Shown one piece after another: positions 45,794 through 54,521 of a DNA stretch of 64,000 nucleotides. Every line of letters begins with the position of its first letter. Positions within the stretch are counted from its first letter, which is position 1. This DNA is from Streptomyces sp. T12. GTDB lineage: Bacteria > Actinomycetota > Actinomycetes > Streptomycetales > Streptomycetaceae. The stretch covers positions 8,783,001 to 8,847,000 of the forward strand of contig NZ_CP117866.1 of NCBI RefSeq assembly GCF_028736035.1, written 5' to 3'. Under the pieces are notes generated by a model that worked only from the letters and a program-made list of their open reading frames with translations, was not told the DNA's origin and did not search any database. Both the position numbers and the translations under genes were made by a program.

Positions 45794-47212
45794 ATGAGTG
45801 CCTTCGGCTCCAGCACGACATCGATGGCCGTTGCCACCCAGCCGTCGGCCCAGCAATGCGACGAGGTGCCGACCGGCGTCGCCGCCCGCGATCACTGGCT
45901 GCGGTTCAGGGTGCCGCCCGGGCTCATGCCGGACCCTCAGTTCGACGGGCGCCCGGCGAGGATCCAGGTGCATCGCGTCCAGCCGGTGTACGCGAACGGC
46001 AAATGCCCAGGAGTGCCCAACAGGGCCGCAGTGCTGATCCACGGCCGCAGCGTCACGGCCTCGCCAAGCTTCGACCTGCGCCACCGCACCCCGGAAGGTG
46101 GCTCGCTCAGCATGCAGGACGGCCTCGCGCGGGCGGGAATCGACACCTTCGCCCCGAGCCTGCTTGGCTACGGCCACTCGACGCGCTTCGACGAGGGCCT
46201 GAACGATCCCGGCAACGCGAGCCTCAGGCCCTACCTCGCGGACGGAACTTGTCCGCACCCCGAGGGGTGCGACCGCACCCACAACCCGATCTTCACCCTC
46301 GATCAACAGGGGACCCTCCTCATGCCCAATCCGCTGGGCGAGGAGAGGCGCGCACACTCAAGCAATCACCGCTTTGCGGGCACCGACGTCTGGGTACGCG
46401 ATATCCGCCAGGTCATCGACGACGCCATCACGCGCGCGCAGCCGACGGACGGCAAGGTCACTCTTCTCGGCTATTCGCTCGGCGGGCCGCGCGTCGGGCG
46501 GACGCTGTACGCAGCCAACCCCAACCCGCTCCTCCCCGGAAGCGCCGACGTCATCGCGAAGGTCAACCGGGCCGTGTTCATGTCGTCGCTCTTCGGTGGT
46601 CCGACTGAGGAGACGGAGCCCTCGGCGGGCTTCGTCACGTTCCCGCTGACGCTCGACCGCCGCCCGAGGGCACCGGTGCTGCCGCCGGATCGCGAGGCCG
46701 AGTGCACCGGGCGGGTCGTCCCCGGCAGCCAGGATCAGTTCTGGGAGCAGATCATGGAGCAGGACACCGAGGGGCGGAACTGGGGCGGGGACGAGCCCGG
46801 CAACCCGACCGGCCTCAACCGCTCGCCGACGTTCTCCAGCTACGGCTGGAACACCGCCGTCGCGGGGCAACTGACCCCGCCCACACTGGTCATCCACGGT
46901 CTCGACGACGCCACCGCGCTGCCGGCCAACGCGCCCGCCATCTTCAACGCGCTCCCGGCGTCGATGACGAACAAGGTGCTCGTGCAGCTCCAGTGCGCGA
47001 GCCACCAGATGCAGATGGAGGGCTGCTCCGGCCCGCGCTGCACACCGGAGTCCGGAACGCCCTACGGCGAGCGCCCCGGCGAACCATGGGCCGGCCCCCA
47101 TGCCACGGTCAAGGCGGCGCTGATCGAGTGGATCAGGAGCGGGACCTTCAACGGCGCCGCGAACGGACAGTTCACCGTCGACGAAAGCGGCGTGGCCAGC
47201 GCCAGCCCGTAG
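45794..47212 (+). CDS. Secreted alpha/beta hydrolase
   Basis: A hydrolase of at least 472 residues. The nucleophile elbow is LLGYSLGGPRVG with Ser, NRAAVLIHGRSV is the oxyanion-hole region, LVIHGLDDATALP carries the likely Asp, and ASHQMQ the His. Just before ATG 45794 the same frame reads RWVLLGVCLI, then SAFGSSTTSMAVA, the core of a signal peptide, so the true start must be further up. ATG 45628 with AGGAGG is the best candidate but is out of frame because of the G9 tract. Substrate unknown; polyester or lipid-like esters are possible. Confidence 0.82.
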   Translation: MSAFGSSTTSMAVATQPSAQQCDEVPTGVAARDHWLRFRVPPGLMPDPQFDGRPARIQVHRVQPVYANGKCPGVPNRAAVLIHGRSVTASPSFDLRHRTPEGGSLSMQDGLARAGIDTFAPSLLGYGHSTRFDEGLNDPGNASLRPYLADGTCPHPEGCDRTHNPIFTLDQQGTLLMPNPLGEERRAHSSNHRFAGTDVWVRDIRQVIDDAITRAQPTDGKVTLLGYSLGGPRVGRTLYAANPNPLLPGSADVIAKVNRAVFMSSLFGGPTEETEPSAGFVTFPLTLDRRPRAPVLPPDREAECTGRVVPGSQDQFWEQIMEQDTEGRNWGGDEPGNPTGLNRSPTFSSYGWNTAVAGQLTPPTLVIHGLDDATALPANAPAIFNALPASMTNKVLVQLQCASHQMQMEGCSGPRCTPESGTPYGERPGEPWAGPHATVKAALIEWIRSGTFNGAANGQFTVDESGVASASP

Positions 47213-47278
47213 AGCGCCCCCGGGCTCTCGGTTGACAGCGGTGGAGCTTCGCACGAGAGAACAGAAGCACCCCCTGCG

Positions 47279-47324
47279 GGCCACCTACGACACTCATGCG
47301 GGGCACTGAGTGTCGTAGGTGGCC
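47279..47324. terminator. Very long perfect hairpin (18-bp stem)
   Basis: GGCCACCTACGACACTCA and its exact complement flank a 10-nt loop, 67 bp after the hydrolase stop. The length and lack of mismatches exceed a normal terminator; it could also be a protein-binding or recombination site. Confidence 0.65.
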
Positions 47325-47490
47325 AGCTGAGCGTTCGGCTGCTCCGCCTGCACGGTGATCTGGAGACGGCTCCCCTCTACCCCTTGGCTACAGCTGGCGG
47401 ACGCTTACGTCTCCGGGCACATGGGAGCACAGGACGAGCAGCCGTACTCGTGAGCCCGCTCGCCTGGGTGTCTACTCCGTGGCGACCGGT

Positions 47491-48033
47491 TCACGCCTGG
47501 AATTCGGTGAGATCGATGGTGTGAACGCGCAGCGGATAGCCGTACACCGGGTGCGCCGTCTCTCGCTCCGGCACCATGCCGAGCTTGCGGATGACGTTCT
47601 CGGAGGCGTCGTCACCGACCTGGCTAATGCTGATGACGCAGTCGAGGCCGCGGTCCTGGAGTGCGAACTCCAGCGTGGCATGGGCGGCTTCGGATGCGTA
47701 TCCCTGGCCCCAGAACTGTGAGCCGAGTCGCCAGCTGATCGCCACGGCGGGCAGTACCTCCGGGAGGAACTCGGGCACGGACAGACCCGTGAAGCCGGCC
47801 AGCTCACCCGAGGCCAGCAGCTCGACGGCAAAGAGTCCGAAGCCTTCCTCGTCCCATTCCTCCTCCCAGCGCTCGATGGCCTCTGCGGTGTGGTCCAGGT
47901 CGCGCACCGAGCCGTCGTCGATCCAGCGCATGACCCGCGGGTCCGCGTTGATGTCCGCCATGGGCGCGAGGTCGTCGTCATGCCAGCGGCGGAGGAGGAG
48001 GCGGGGTGTACGGATCTCGGTCATGGCGCTCAT
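47491..48033 (-). CDS. GNAT family N-acetyltransferase (RimJ/RimL type)
   Basis: A 180-residue acetyltransferase. It starts TEIRTPRLLLRRWHDDDL, the usual opening of RimJ/RimL-like proteins. The acetyl-CoA loop region is SQFWGQGYASEAAHATLEFA (Q-x-x-G-x-G/A), and ASENVIRKLGMVPERE closes the fold with the ribosomal-type N-x-x-S-x-x-x-x-x-K-x-G pattern. Two in-frame ATGs, 48033 and 48024, are possible. It stands alone beside urease gene relics. The substrate amine is unknown. Confidence 0.9.
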   Translation of the reverse strand: MSAMTEIRTPRLLLRRWHDDDLAPMADINADPRVMRWIDDGSVRDLDHTAEAIERWEEEWDEEGFGLFAVELLASGELAGFTGLSVPEFLPEVLPAVAISWRLGSQFWGQGYASEAAHATLEFALQDRGLDCVISISQVGDDASENVIRKLGMVPERETAHPVYGYPLRVHTIDLTEFQA

Positions 48034-48118
48034 CCTGCCGAAGGCAACGGCCTCGTCGGTAATCGGTGCAGCACCGACCGGACTGCCCACGCGTTCACCA
48101 CGTCCATCGCGGGATACC

Positions 48119-48275
48119 GGCCGGTGCCGATCTCTTCTCCGTCCGTTTCGCGTGTGGCGGCGAGCAACTCGGGGAGCGCGGCGGCGTCCGGCCCGTCGCC
48201 GACTGGACACTGGAACGCCTCACCGCCTGGCGCCACGAGACCGCACGGCCCGAACCCGCCGTCGCCACGCACTGA
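48119..48275 (+). pseudogene. ureG: Possible ureG 3' remnant
   Basis: The frame reads GVRPVADWTLERLTAW and then a charged tail to a stop 23 nt before ureD. The position (just before ureD, same strand) and the tail fit the C-terminus of the urease accessory GTPase UreG in an actinobacterial ureG-ureD order. No GTPase motif remains, so the identity rests mainly on context. Confidence 0.4.
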
Positions 48276-48298
48276 TCCCGTACGACCCGGCAGGAGAC

Positions 48299-48695
48299 AT
48301 GAGCACCCTCGCAGAAGACCTCGCGCCCCTCCCGGACGCATCCACCGTCGTGGCAACCGCCCGGATACGGGCCGCCCACAACGGCCGCACCACCACCCTC
48401 CCTGTGCTCAGCAGCGACGGCCCCTTCCACCTCCAAGGGCTCCGCCCGCGTGGCGGCCTGGCCCGTGTCGACGTCATCGGCGCCATGAGCGGCCCCCTCG
48501 GCGGCCCCCACCCCGCCTGGGACGGCCCGGCCGTGATGGGATCGCACCGCGCCTGCGGCCAACTCCTCGTCGTCGACCCGTCCCTCGCCCACCCCCCTGA
48601 CCGGCCCGGCACTCCTCGCCACCGCGGTGGCCGACACCGCCACCCGGCTACGACACCTCCTTGACGAGGCACTGCAACAAGCGCTCACCCCGTAG
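48299..48695 (+). pseudogene. ureD: ureD relic: internal deletion and frameshift
   Basis: Urease accessory protein UreD in pieces. From ATG 48299 (after GGCAGGAG) the frame shows ATARIRAAHNGRTTTLPVLS, FHLQGLRPRGGLARVDVIGA and then jumps from the N-terminal PLGG to a C-terminal piece (VMGSHRACGQLLVVDPSL). So more than 80 residues are missing. After a C6 tract near 48595 the last part (LTGPALLATAVADTATRLRH, LLDEALQQALTP) is in another frame. No urease structural genes are present. It cannot make a working chaperone. Confidence 0.78.
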
Positions 48696-48907
48696 CAGCA
48701 GTCCAATCGACGCCGTGCCCGCGTTGGGTGGACACCCGTCGTGTCCTGGGCGGGGAATCCCCGGTGACCCACCTCTTCGCCGTGTCGGCGAGTCTCCGGC
48801 AGCGGCTCGGCCTACCTCCAAACACCTGTCGCGTTCCCTGAGACGAGTGGACGTGGCGAGGGGTGTCGATTCCGTCCCAGGGGCATCAGCGGTCACCATC
48901 GGCCGTA

Positions 48908-48979
48908 CGAGGAAGAACACGAGGAAGAACACGAGGAAGAACACGAGGAAGAACACGAGGAAGAACACGAGGAAGAAGG
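48908..48979 (+). repeat. 12-bp tandem repeat, five perfect copies and one partial
   Basis: The unit CGAGGAAGAACA is repeated five times without change from 48908 to 48967, and a sixth copy diverges in its last 2 bases. It ends 10 nt before the VOC gene start. Every unit contains a GAGGAA Shine-Dalgarno-like motif, so copy number could alter translation of the next gene. Confidence 0.9.
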
Positions 48980-48989
48980 AGAAACCAGC

Positions 48990-49430
48990 ATGGCGATTCA
49001 GCGGATGGACAACGTCGGCATCGTCGTCGAGGACCTGGATGCCGCCGTCGCGTTTTTCGTGGAACTCGGTATGGAGCTGGAGGGCAGGGCGGAGGTCGAG
49101 GGCCTCGTCGCCGATCAGTGCACCGGACTCGACGGCGTCCGCTGTGACATCGCGATGGTCCGGACCCCGGACGGTCACAGCCGGCTCGAGCTGGCGAAGT
49201 ACCGCAGCCCCGCGGTGATCAGCGCCGGGCCGCGCAACCGGCCGCACAACGTTCTGGGCACGCACCGCGTCATGTTCGCCGTCGACGACCTCGAGGACAC
49301 CGTTGCCCGCCTGCGCCCTCACGGCGCTGAACTCGTCGGCGAGATCGCCCGGTTCGAGGACAGCTATCTGCTCTGCTACCTCCGCGGCCCGGAGGGCATC
49401 ATCGTCGGACTGGCCCAGCAACTGCGCTGA
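48990..49430 (+). CDS. VOC (glyoxalase/bleomycin resistance) family protein
   Basis: A 146-residue protein with two beta-alpha-beta-beta-beta modules. RMDNVGIVVEDLDAAVAFFV opens module one and THRVMFAVDDLEDTVARLRP opens module two, ending LCYLRGPEGIIVGLAQQL with the metal-site Glu. Such proteins are dioxygenases, lyases or binding proteins. AAGGAG lies 10 nt before ATG 48990, right after the 12-bp tandem repeat. Substrate unknown. Confidence 0.88.
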   Translation: MAIQRMDNVGIVVEDLDAAVAFFVELGMELEGRAEVEGLVADQCTGLDGVRCDIAMVRTPDGHSRLELAKYRSPAVISAGPRNRPHNVLGTHRVMFAVDDLEDTVARLRPHGAELVGEIARFEDSYLLCYLRGPEGIIVGLAQQLR

Positions 49431-49589
49431 GGAGGAGGAACCGAACCACGCAGCCGAACGGAGGCCATGAGATGGACGCAGGGCCGCCGTGGTCGGCCCT
49501 GCCCGCGGGGTCCGCTGGAGAGGCCCCACGGGCAGCTGCGCCAACCGGGGCAGCTGGGGGCGCGTTCAACTGGTCGGACGGCGATGTTG

Positions 49590-50145
49590 TCAGCGGCTGG
49601 TGTCGTAGTCGATGCCGCCGTGGTGGAAGGTGGGGATGACGGGCCAGTGGCGGCGCCAGGGGGCGAGTTCTGAGGAGGGGAGGATCTGGAGCCAGCGTGG
49701 GTCGCGGGGTGAGGGGTCGGCGAGGGTCTTCTCGATGACCATGGAGTCGTATTGGTCGATGGCGTCTTCGAGGGTGTTGGCGTTGGGGACGACTTCGCGC
49801 CGGAAGCGGCGGTGGTAGGCCCTGATGCCGGGGATTCTTGACTGGCCGGGTTGCCAGTTGTCGGCGGAGATGCCGTTTTCGGAGGAGACCCAGACGCCGT
49901 CGGGGGTGTTGAGGCAGAGGGAGTGGTTGCCGTCGATGTGGCCGGGGGTCCAGATGATCGAGACGCCGTGGCCCAGTTCGATGTCGCCGTCGGTGACGGC
50001 CAGTCTGCCGGGGTCGATGCCGTCGGTGCCGTCCTCGACGTACCAGGCCCATTGCATGGGGTGCAGGGAGTCGAAGGTCGCGAGTTCGGCCCGGTGGGCG
50101 ATGAGCCGGGCGTTGGGGAAGAGGGGGGGGATCCGGCGGACGTGC
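49590..50145 (-). pseudogene. Metallo-beta-lactamase fold hydrolase, N-terminus missing
   Basis: The last about 180 residues of an MBL-fold protein: LFPNARLIAHRAELATFDSL, VSIIWTPGHIDGNHSLCLNT with the conserved GH-D-GNHS, VWVSSENGISADNW and FHHGGIDYDTSR. The HxHxDH metal motif that should lie N-terminal is absent. Upstream of 50145 the frame turns into unrelated Arg-rich sequence. So the 5' third of the gene was cut off. An intact, different MBL gene lies next to it. Confidence 0.72.
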
Positions 50146-50610
50146 GGTGAGGCGTCCTTCGCCGCACTGTGCGGGGTCAGCCCCAGGACTCCGCGGCGCC
50201 TGCCCGCAAATAGTCCACGCCGGGCGGCGCTGCCGCGAGTGCCCGCCGCGTGGCGAAGCCCCTTCCGAGGACTCAAGTCAGGCGTGCTCCGCCACATGTT
50301 CGATCCGGTCGAGCAGTCGGTGGTGTCGGGCGGCGTGGGCAAAGTCGGGCATGAAGTTTTCCCAAGGCCCGCGGCAGTGGCGACGACGCTCCTACACCGC
50401 CTCACCCACACAGCAGACCTCCTTGCCATGGCTCGCCCGCTGGCCGGTCTTCGAGGGCGGCGGACTTCGCCTGGCCAGCCGTCGTGGGCCTCCGGAAGGG
50501 TCGACCGCCTGAACAGCGCGACCCTGCGCGTACCACGGGTCGGTGATCGGCTGTCAGCCGGACGCATGGTGCAGACCACAGTGGCACGGGGCCGAAGAAG
50601 GCGTGTCGCG
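50146..50610. other. Gap upstream of the truncated hydrolase
   Basis: About 465 bp. No intact gene on either strand. A minus-strand piece near 50290-50355 reads FAHAARHHRLLDRIEHVAEH before a stop, possibly the end of a lost gene; no family could be assigned. Confidence 0.35.
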
Positions 50611-51462
50611 TCAGCCCTTCACCGAACGGGCCGAGCCCCACAGGGCGCCCGGGTTGACCCGGTCCGGATGGATCTCCAGCATCGCTTGGTAGAGCTCCTC
50701 AGTGGAGGCGGTGCGCGCGACGCAGTCCTCGAAGTCATCGATGTAGGCGCGGGTCTCGGCGAGGATGCCCGGGGAGTCGGGCCGGCCGGGACGCTTGTGC
50801 CCCGCCACGACATGGTCGGCTCCGAGGCCGGCAATCACGCCGAGCGCCTCCTTCCACGCCTTGCGGCCCTCGCTCGGCGACTCGGCGAGATAGAGGTGCA
50901 CGTCGTTGTAGGCGGCATCCCCGGCGACCACGAGCCCGATGGACGGGACGTGCAGCGCGGTCGTGTCGTCGGTGTCGGTGTGACCGAGCGGCACGACCGT
51001 CAACTCTCGGCCCTCGAGTTCGAGCACCTGGTCCTTCATGGGGTCGGCTGCCACGAGGCGGTCCGGGATCTGGCCCGGGAACCTCGCGTTCCAGAAGCTC
51101 TCGACGAAGCTCGGCTCCATCTGCTTCGCCATGTGCTCGACGACCGCCGGCGTGGCGACCGCTCGGGCGTTCGGGAAGCGCTCGAGGAGGGTCGCCAGCC
51201 CGAACCAATGATCTCCGTGCCCGTGGGTGATGTAGACCGTCGTCAGATTCCGGTCGTACGCTTCCACCCATTCGGCGAGCGCGACGGCTTGCTGGACCGT
51301 CATGACCGGGTCGACGAGTACCGCGTCCCGCTCGCCGTAGACGAGCGTCGAGGAGATGGGCGACCACATCCGCCGCTCCACACCGGGCGGCAGATCACTG
51401 ATCTCTGTGGGGATCGAGGGTGAGATGTGGACCGCGTATCGAAGGTCCTTCTTACCGGCCAA
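50611..51462 (-). CDS. Metallo-beta-lactamase fold hydrolase
   Basis: A 283-residue MBL-fold enzyme. The metal motif YITHGHGDHWFG is intact near residue 79, with further ligands in VPLGHTDTDDTTAL, VAGDAAYND and DHVVAGHKRPG. So a dinuclear metal hydrolase is expected. The start is TTG 51462, supported by AGGAG 8 nt upstream; no ATG is in a better place. It is at the end of a minus-strand group with two alpha/beta hydrolase genes. The substrate is unknown; lactones are common in this group. Confidence 0.87.
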   Translation of the reverse strand: MAGKKDLRYAVHISPSIPTEISDLPPGVERRMWSPISSTLVYGERDAVLVDPVMTVQQAVALAEWVEAYDRNLTTVYITHGHGDHWFGLATLLERFPNARAVATPAVVEHMAKQMEPSFVESFWNARFPGQIPDRLVAADPMKDQVLELEGRELTVVPLGHTDTDDTTALHVPSIGLVVAGDAAYNDVHLYLAESPSEGRKAWKEALGVIAGLGADHVVAGHKRPGRPDSPGILAETRAYIDDFEDCVARTASTEELYQAMLEIHPDRVNPGALWGSARSVKG

Positions 51463-51739
51463 GGCCGACTCCTATCGTTTAGTCGTCATGGGGCCCGTGC
51501 CCCGCGGTCGAGGCGGCCGTGTTGGGGCGCACCTGCCGTGAACTGCTCCAGCTCGCCCGGAATACCGGGTCCGGACGCCGCCCAGCCGGGTGCCTGGCTC
51601 GCCAGGCGGGGGCAGTGGTGGGGTCTCTCTTCCAAGATCCTGCCGCCACTTGAACGACGAGGAGTTCACCGACGAGCTGGTCTGATCATCCATCAGGCCG
51701 GATGCTGACCCGGCCGATTTCCTCGCGGATGCACTCGTT

Positions 51740-52636
51740 CTATGCCTGCAGAAACTTCCGGAACCAGTCGAGTGCTTCCGAGCCGGCGCGCTCGAACTGG
51801 GCGCGGTACGGGTCGAAGTGGCCACCGGGGATGAGGATCAGCTTCTTGGGTTCGAGGGCGTCCTCGTAGGCCTCGAGAGCGACGTCGGTCACCGTCAGGT
51901 AATCGTCCTTGGCAACGATCATCAGCAAAGGCGTGGGGGACACCCTGCGGATGAATGACCCGGGGTCGTACATGCGCGCCATGCGCGTGGACCGTACGGT
52001 CACCCGGTTCTCCCAGACTCCCTCCGGCAGCTCCTGGAGATAGAAGTCGACCGCGTCGCCGGAGTAGTAGGACGCGCGGACCGCCGGATCGCTGCTGACG
52101 ATCTGCTGGTACTGGAGCGGTTCCCCGCGGGCGGCGCTGCGCTCCTCCTCCGCGAACCCCTCCTCAAGGGCGGGAACGAGATGCGGAGGCACCCGCCGAA
52201 GCCCCTGCCGGAAGCCGCTGATGTTCGGGACCTGTGCGACGACGGCCTTCAGGCGCCGGTCCGTAGCACCGAGCACGATGGCGTGCCCACCGCCGTAACT
52301 GCTTCCCCAGACGCCGAGCCGGTCCGGATCGACCTCGGGCTGCGCCTCCAGGAAGGAGATCGCCCGACGCCAGTCCTCGGCCTGCACCCACGGATTGACG
52401 TCCTGACGTGGCTCGCCGTCGCTGGCGCCGAACGTGCGGTGGTCGTGGAGGAGTACGGCGAAACCCGCCTCGGCGAACCGCCGGGCGAAGCCCTCCAGGG
52501 CGTGCTCCTTGACGCCCGCGTAGCCGTGAGCCATGGAGATGGCCGGATGCGGGCCTTCGCCTTCGGGTACGAAGTACCAGCCGCGCAGGGTCACTCCACC
52601 GTCGGCGGTGAAGGCCACGTCTCGCCTGTCAACCAT
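51740..52636 (-). CDS. Alpha/beta hydrolase (dienelactone hydrolase/acyl esterase-like)
   Basis: A 298-residue hydrolase. DVAFTADGGVTLRGWYFVPE and ISMAHGYAGVKEH give the oxyanion region, LGVWGSSYGGGHAI is the nucleophile elbow with Ser, VAKDDYLTVTDVA has the likely Asp, and LIPGGHFDPY the His. It starts inside the end of the preceding gene (8-nt overlap), so they are translationally coupled. It is preceded by the shared ACATAG...CTATGT site one gene upstream. Substrate unknown. Confidence 0.9.
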   Translation of the reverse strand: MVDRRDVAFTADGGVTLRGWYFVPEGEGPHPAISMAHGYAGVKEHALEGFARRFAEAGFAVLLHDHRTFGASDGEPRQDVNPWVQAEDWRRAISFLEAQPEVDPDRLGVWGSSYGGGHAIVLGATDRRLKAVVAQVPNISGFRQGLRRVPPHLVPALEEGFAEEERSAARGEPLQYQQIVSSDPAVRASYYSGDAVDFYLQELPEGVWENRVTVRSTRMARMYDPGSFIRRVSPTPLLMIVAKDDYLTVTDVALEAYEDALEPKKLILIPGGHFDPYRAQFERAGSEALDWFRKFLQA

Positions 52637-53495
52637 GGTTCCTCATTTCCTTGCTGTCACTCCTGCCGCGCCGGGTGGGTGGCGGGCCGGTGGGGTGGGC
52701 TGCCGTCGGGGGGCCGTCGGCGAGCCAGGACTCGATCTGCTTCCAGCCCTGGGCCCATTCCGGGTCGAGCATCATGGTGTGTCCGACGCCGGTGATTTTC
52801 CGGAGTCGCGCCCCGTAGCGCCGCGCGGTGGCCCGTGCGGAGACGAGGGGCACGAGCCGATCCTTCGCGGCGGCGAGTACCAGGACCGGCAGCGGCGGTA
52901 CGCGCGTCGGCCGGTGGAAGAGGAACTGGTACTGGACGAGCGGGGAGTCGGGGGTCAGGCGCTTGCTCGCCTCGGCCGTCGCCGGGTCGTCCGGGTGGGC
53001 GTAGAGGATGTGGGGACCGAGTTTGATCGGCCTGCCGGCTATGTAGCGCGGCACTTCCCACGGCTGCCGGCGCAGTACCGCCAGAATCGTGTGCACCGCG
53101 GGGCGTGGGGGCAGCGGAGCGACCAGGATCATGGCAGCGGCGTTCGCCGCCGCGGCCACGCGTTGGACGACGAGCGCGCCCATGGAGTGCCCGATCAGCA
53201 CGACGGGCCCCTGGAGCGAGCGTGCGGCGCGGACGACGTCGGCCTCGTAGTCGCTCAGCGCGGAGCGGGCGGCGGTGCCGCCGCTGCCACCGTGGCCGCG
53301 CAGGGAGACCGCCCAGCTGTCGTGTCCGGCCGCGGCCGCCGCGGCCATCCAGTCCTCCCAGACCCAGGCGGCGTAGCCCAGACCGTGCACGAACAGCAGC
53401 TGGGGTGTTCCGGGTGCCGCGGGTCTCACTGGTGAGGCGTGGAGCATCTCCAGTGCCGGTTCCCCGGTGAGACCTGGAAGCGTTGTTGCTTTCAT
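52629..53495 (-). CDS. Alpha/beta hydrolase
   Basis: A 288-residue hydrolase. LLFVHGLGYAAWVWEDWM is the oxyanion loop, VVLIGHSMGALVVQ the nucleophile elbow (GHSMG), LAAAKDRLVPLVSA holds the Asp, and ITGVGHTMMLDPEW the His. The catalytic triad is complete. It is the first gene of a minus-strand pair with the next hydrolase (overlapping start). An operator-like palindrome lies 25-51 nt upstream of the ATG at 53495, which would place it at the promoter or in the early leader. Confidence 0.91.
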   Translation of the reverse strand: MKATTLPGLTGEPALEMLHASPVRPAAPGTPQLLFVHGLGYAAWVWEDWMAAAAAAGHDSWAVSLRGHGGSGGTAARSALSDYEADVVRAARSLQGPVVLIGHSMGALVVQRVAAAANAAAMILVAPLPPRPAVHTILAVLRRQPWEVPRYIAGRPIKLGPHILYAHPDDPATAEASKRLTPDSPLVQYQFLFHRPTRVPPLPVLVLAAAKDRLVPLVSARATARRYGARLRKITGVGHTMMLDPEWAQGWKQIESWLADGPPTAAHPTGPPPTRRGRSDSKEMRNHG

Positions 53496-53519
53496 AGCGG
53501 CGGACCCTAACAGCTGGGT

Positions 53520-53546
53520 ACATAGGTGACAACGGTATGGCTATGT
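53520..53546. promoter_or_regulatory. Operator-like palindrome ACATAG-N15-CTATGT (site 1)
   Basis: Perfect 6-bp arms with a 15-nt spacer sit in the divergent gap (53496-53798) between the hydrolase pair and the flavin reductase gene. The same arms with exactly the same spacer occur at 58095-58121 before the pca-like operon. The remaining gap DNA shows nothing else. Confidence 0.65.
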
Positions 53547-53798
53547 CATTTCGAATGTGTTGACGCGGCCTTCCCTCTCCGGGGTCCCGGCGGGCATTTC
53601 AGGTGGCGCACACCTGGCGTTGTCACAAGTGTAGGCGCTACGCTTCTGTACGCATCAGAGGTCGTCCCTCTCGCCCCGCGTTTCCCCGGGGCTATCCGCA
53701 CCCGGTACTGACCGGGAATCGAGCCGGCCATCGTCGCGGGCGCCGAGAGCAGGCCGAGACCGGCAGCCTTCGGATGAGGCGTTCAACGGAGAGTGCAA

Positions 53799-54521
53799 AT
53801 GATCATCGATACGGCATCGCTCGACGCCAGGTCGAGCTACAAACTTCTCATCGGCAGCGTGCTGCCGCGCGCGATCGCCTGGGTCAGCACCCGGTCGACC
53901 GCGGGCATCGGCAACGTGGCCCCGGTGTCCTTCTTCACCGTCGTCGGCCGCCTTCCCCCGATCGTGTCGATCTCCCTTCAGCCCCGCTCCGACGAGGTCA
54001 CCCTGAAGGACACGTTCGTCAACATCCGGGACACCGGTGAGTTCGTGGTGAACATGGCGTCGATCGGCCATGCCGACGAGGTGCACCGCTCCGCCTTCGA
54101 GTTCGACCCGGAGGTCGACGAATTCGAGGCACTCGGCCTGGAGAAGGGCAAGTGTGAGGTCGTAGCGGCGCCCCGGATCGCCGACGCCCCTGTTTCCATG
54201 GAGTGCGTGGTCGATCGGATCATCCCGATGCCCCCGATGCCGGACCACGTGGTCTGGGGGCGCGTGGAGCGCTTCCACGTGCGCGACGACCTCTACCTGC
54301 CCGGCGGGCGCATCGACACCGGTGCCCTGGGGGCCGTTGGGCGTCTGGCCGCCGAGTACTCGCTCGTCGACAACATCTTCACCACCCCCCTTCCCGAGGA
54401 GCTCGTCGAGCGTCTGCGCGTGACGCGCAGCGCGCGGCTCGATGAACGTCCGACGGACTTCTCACCCATCGACACGGCGGAATGGTCGCCTTCCGGATCA
54501 ACGAGGACGGAACCGAAATGA
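53799..54521 (+). CDS. Flavin reductase family protein (FMN-binding split barrel)
   Basis: A 240-residue protein of the flavin reductase-like family. LLIGSVLPRAIAWVSTRSTA, NVAPVSFFTVVGRLPPIVSI and KDTFVNIRDTGEFVVNMAS form the split-barrel FMN site. Members supply reduced flavin to monooxygenases or act as stand-alone reductases. ATG 53799 is preferred over GTG 53793 because GGAG is 9 nt upstream. Its stop overlaps the following hydrolase start by ATGA. It may be the first gene of the plus-strand catabolic operon 53.8-56.6 kb. Confidence 0.88.
   Translation: MIIDTASLDARSSYKLLIGSVLPRAIAWVSTRSTAGIGNVAPVSFFTVVGRLPPIVSISLQPRSDEVTLKDTFVNIRDTGEFVVNMASIGHADEVHRSAFEFDPEVDEFEALGLEKGKCEVVAAPRIADAPVSMECVVDRIIPMPPMPDHVVWGRVERFHVRDDLYLPGGRIDTGALGAVGRLAAEYSLVDNIFTTPLPEELVERLRVTRSARLDERPTDFSPIDTAEWSPSGSTRTEPK

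Noticed and set aside
48908..48979. Possible CRISPR array
   Set aside because: The 12-bp units are contiguous, with no spacers and no cas genes.
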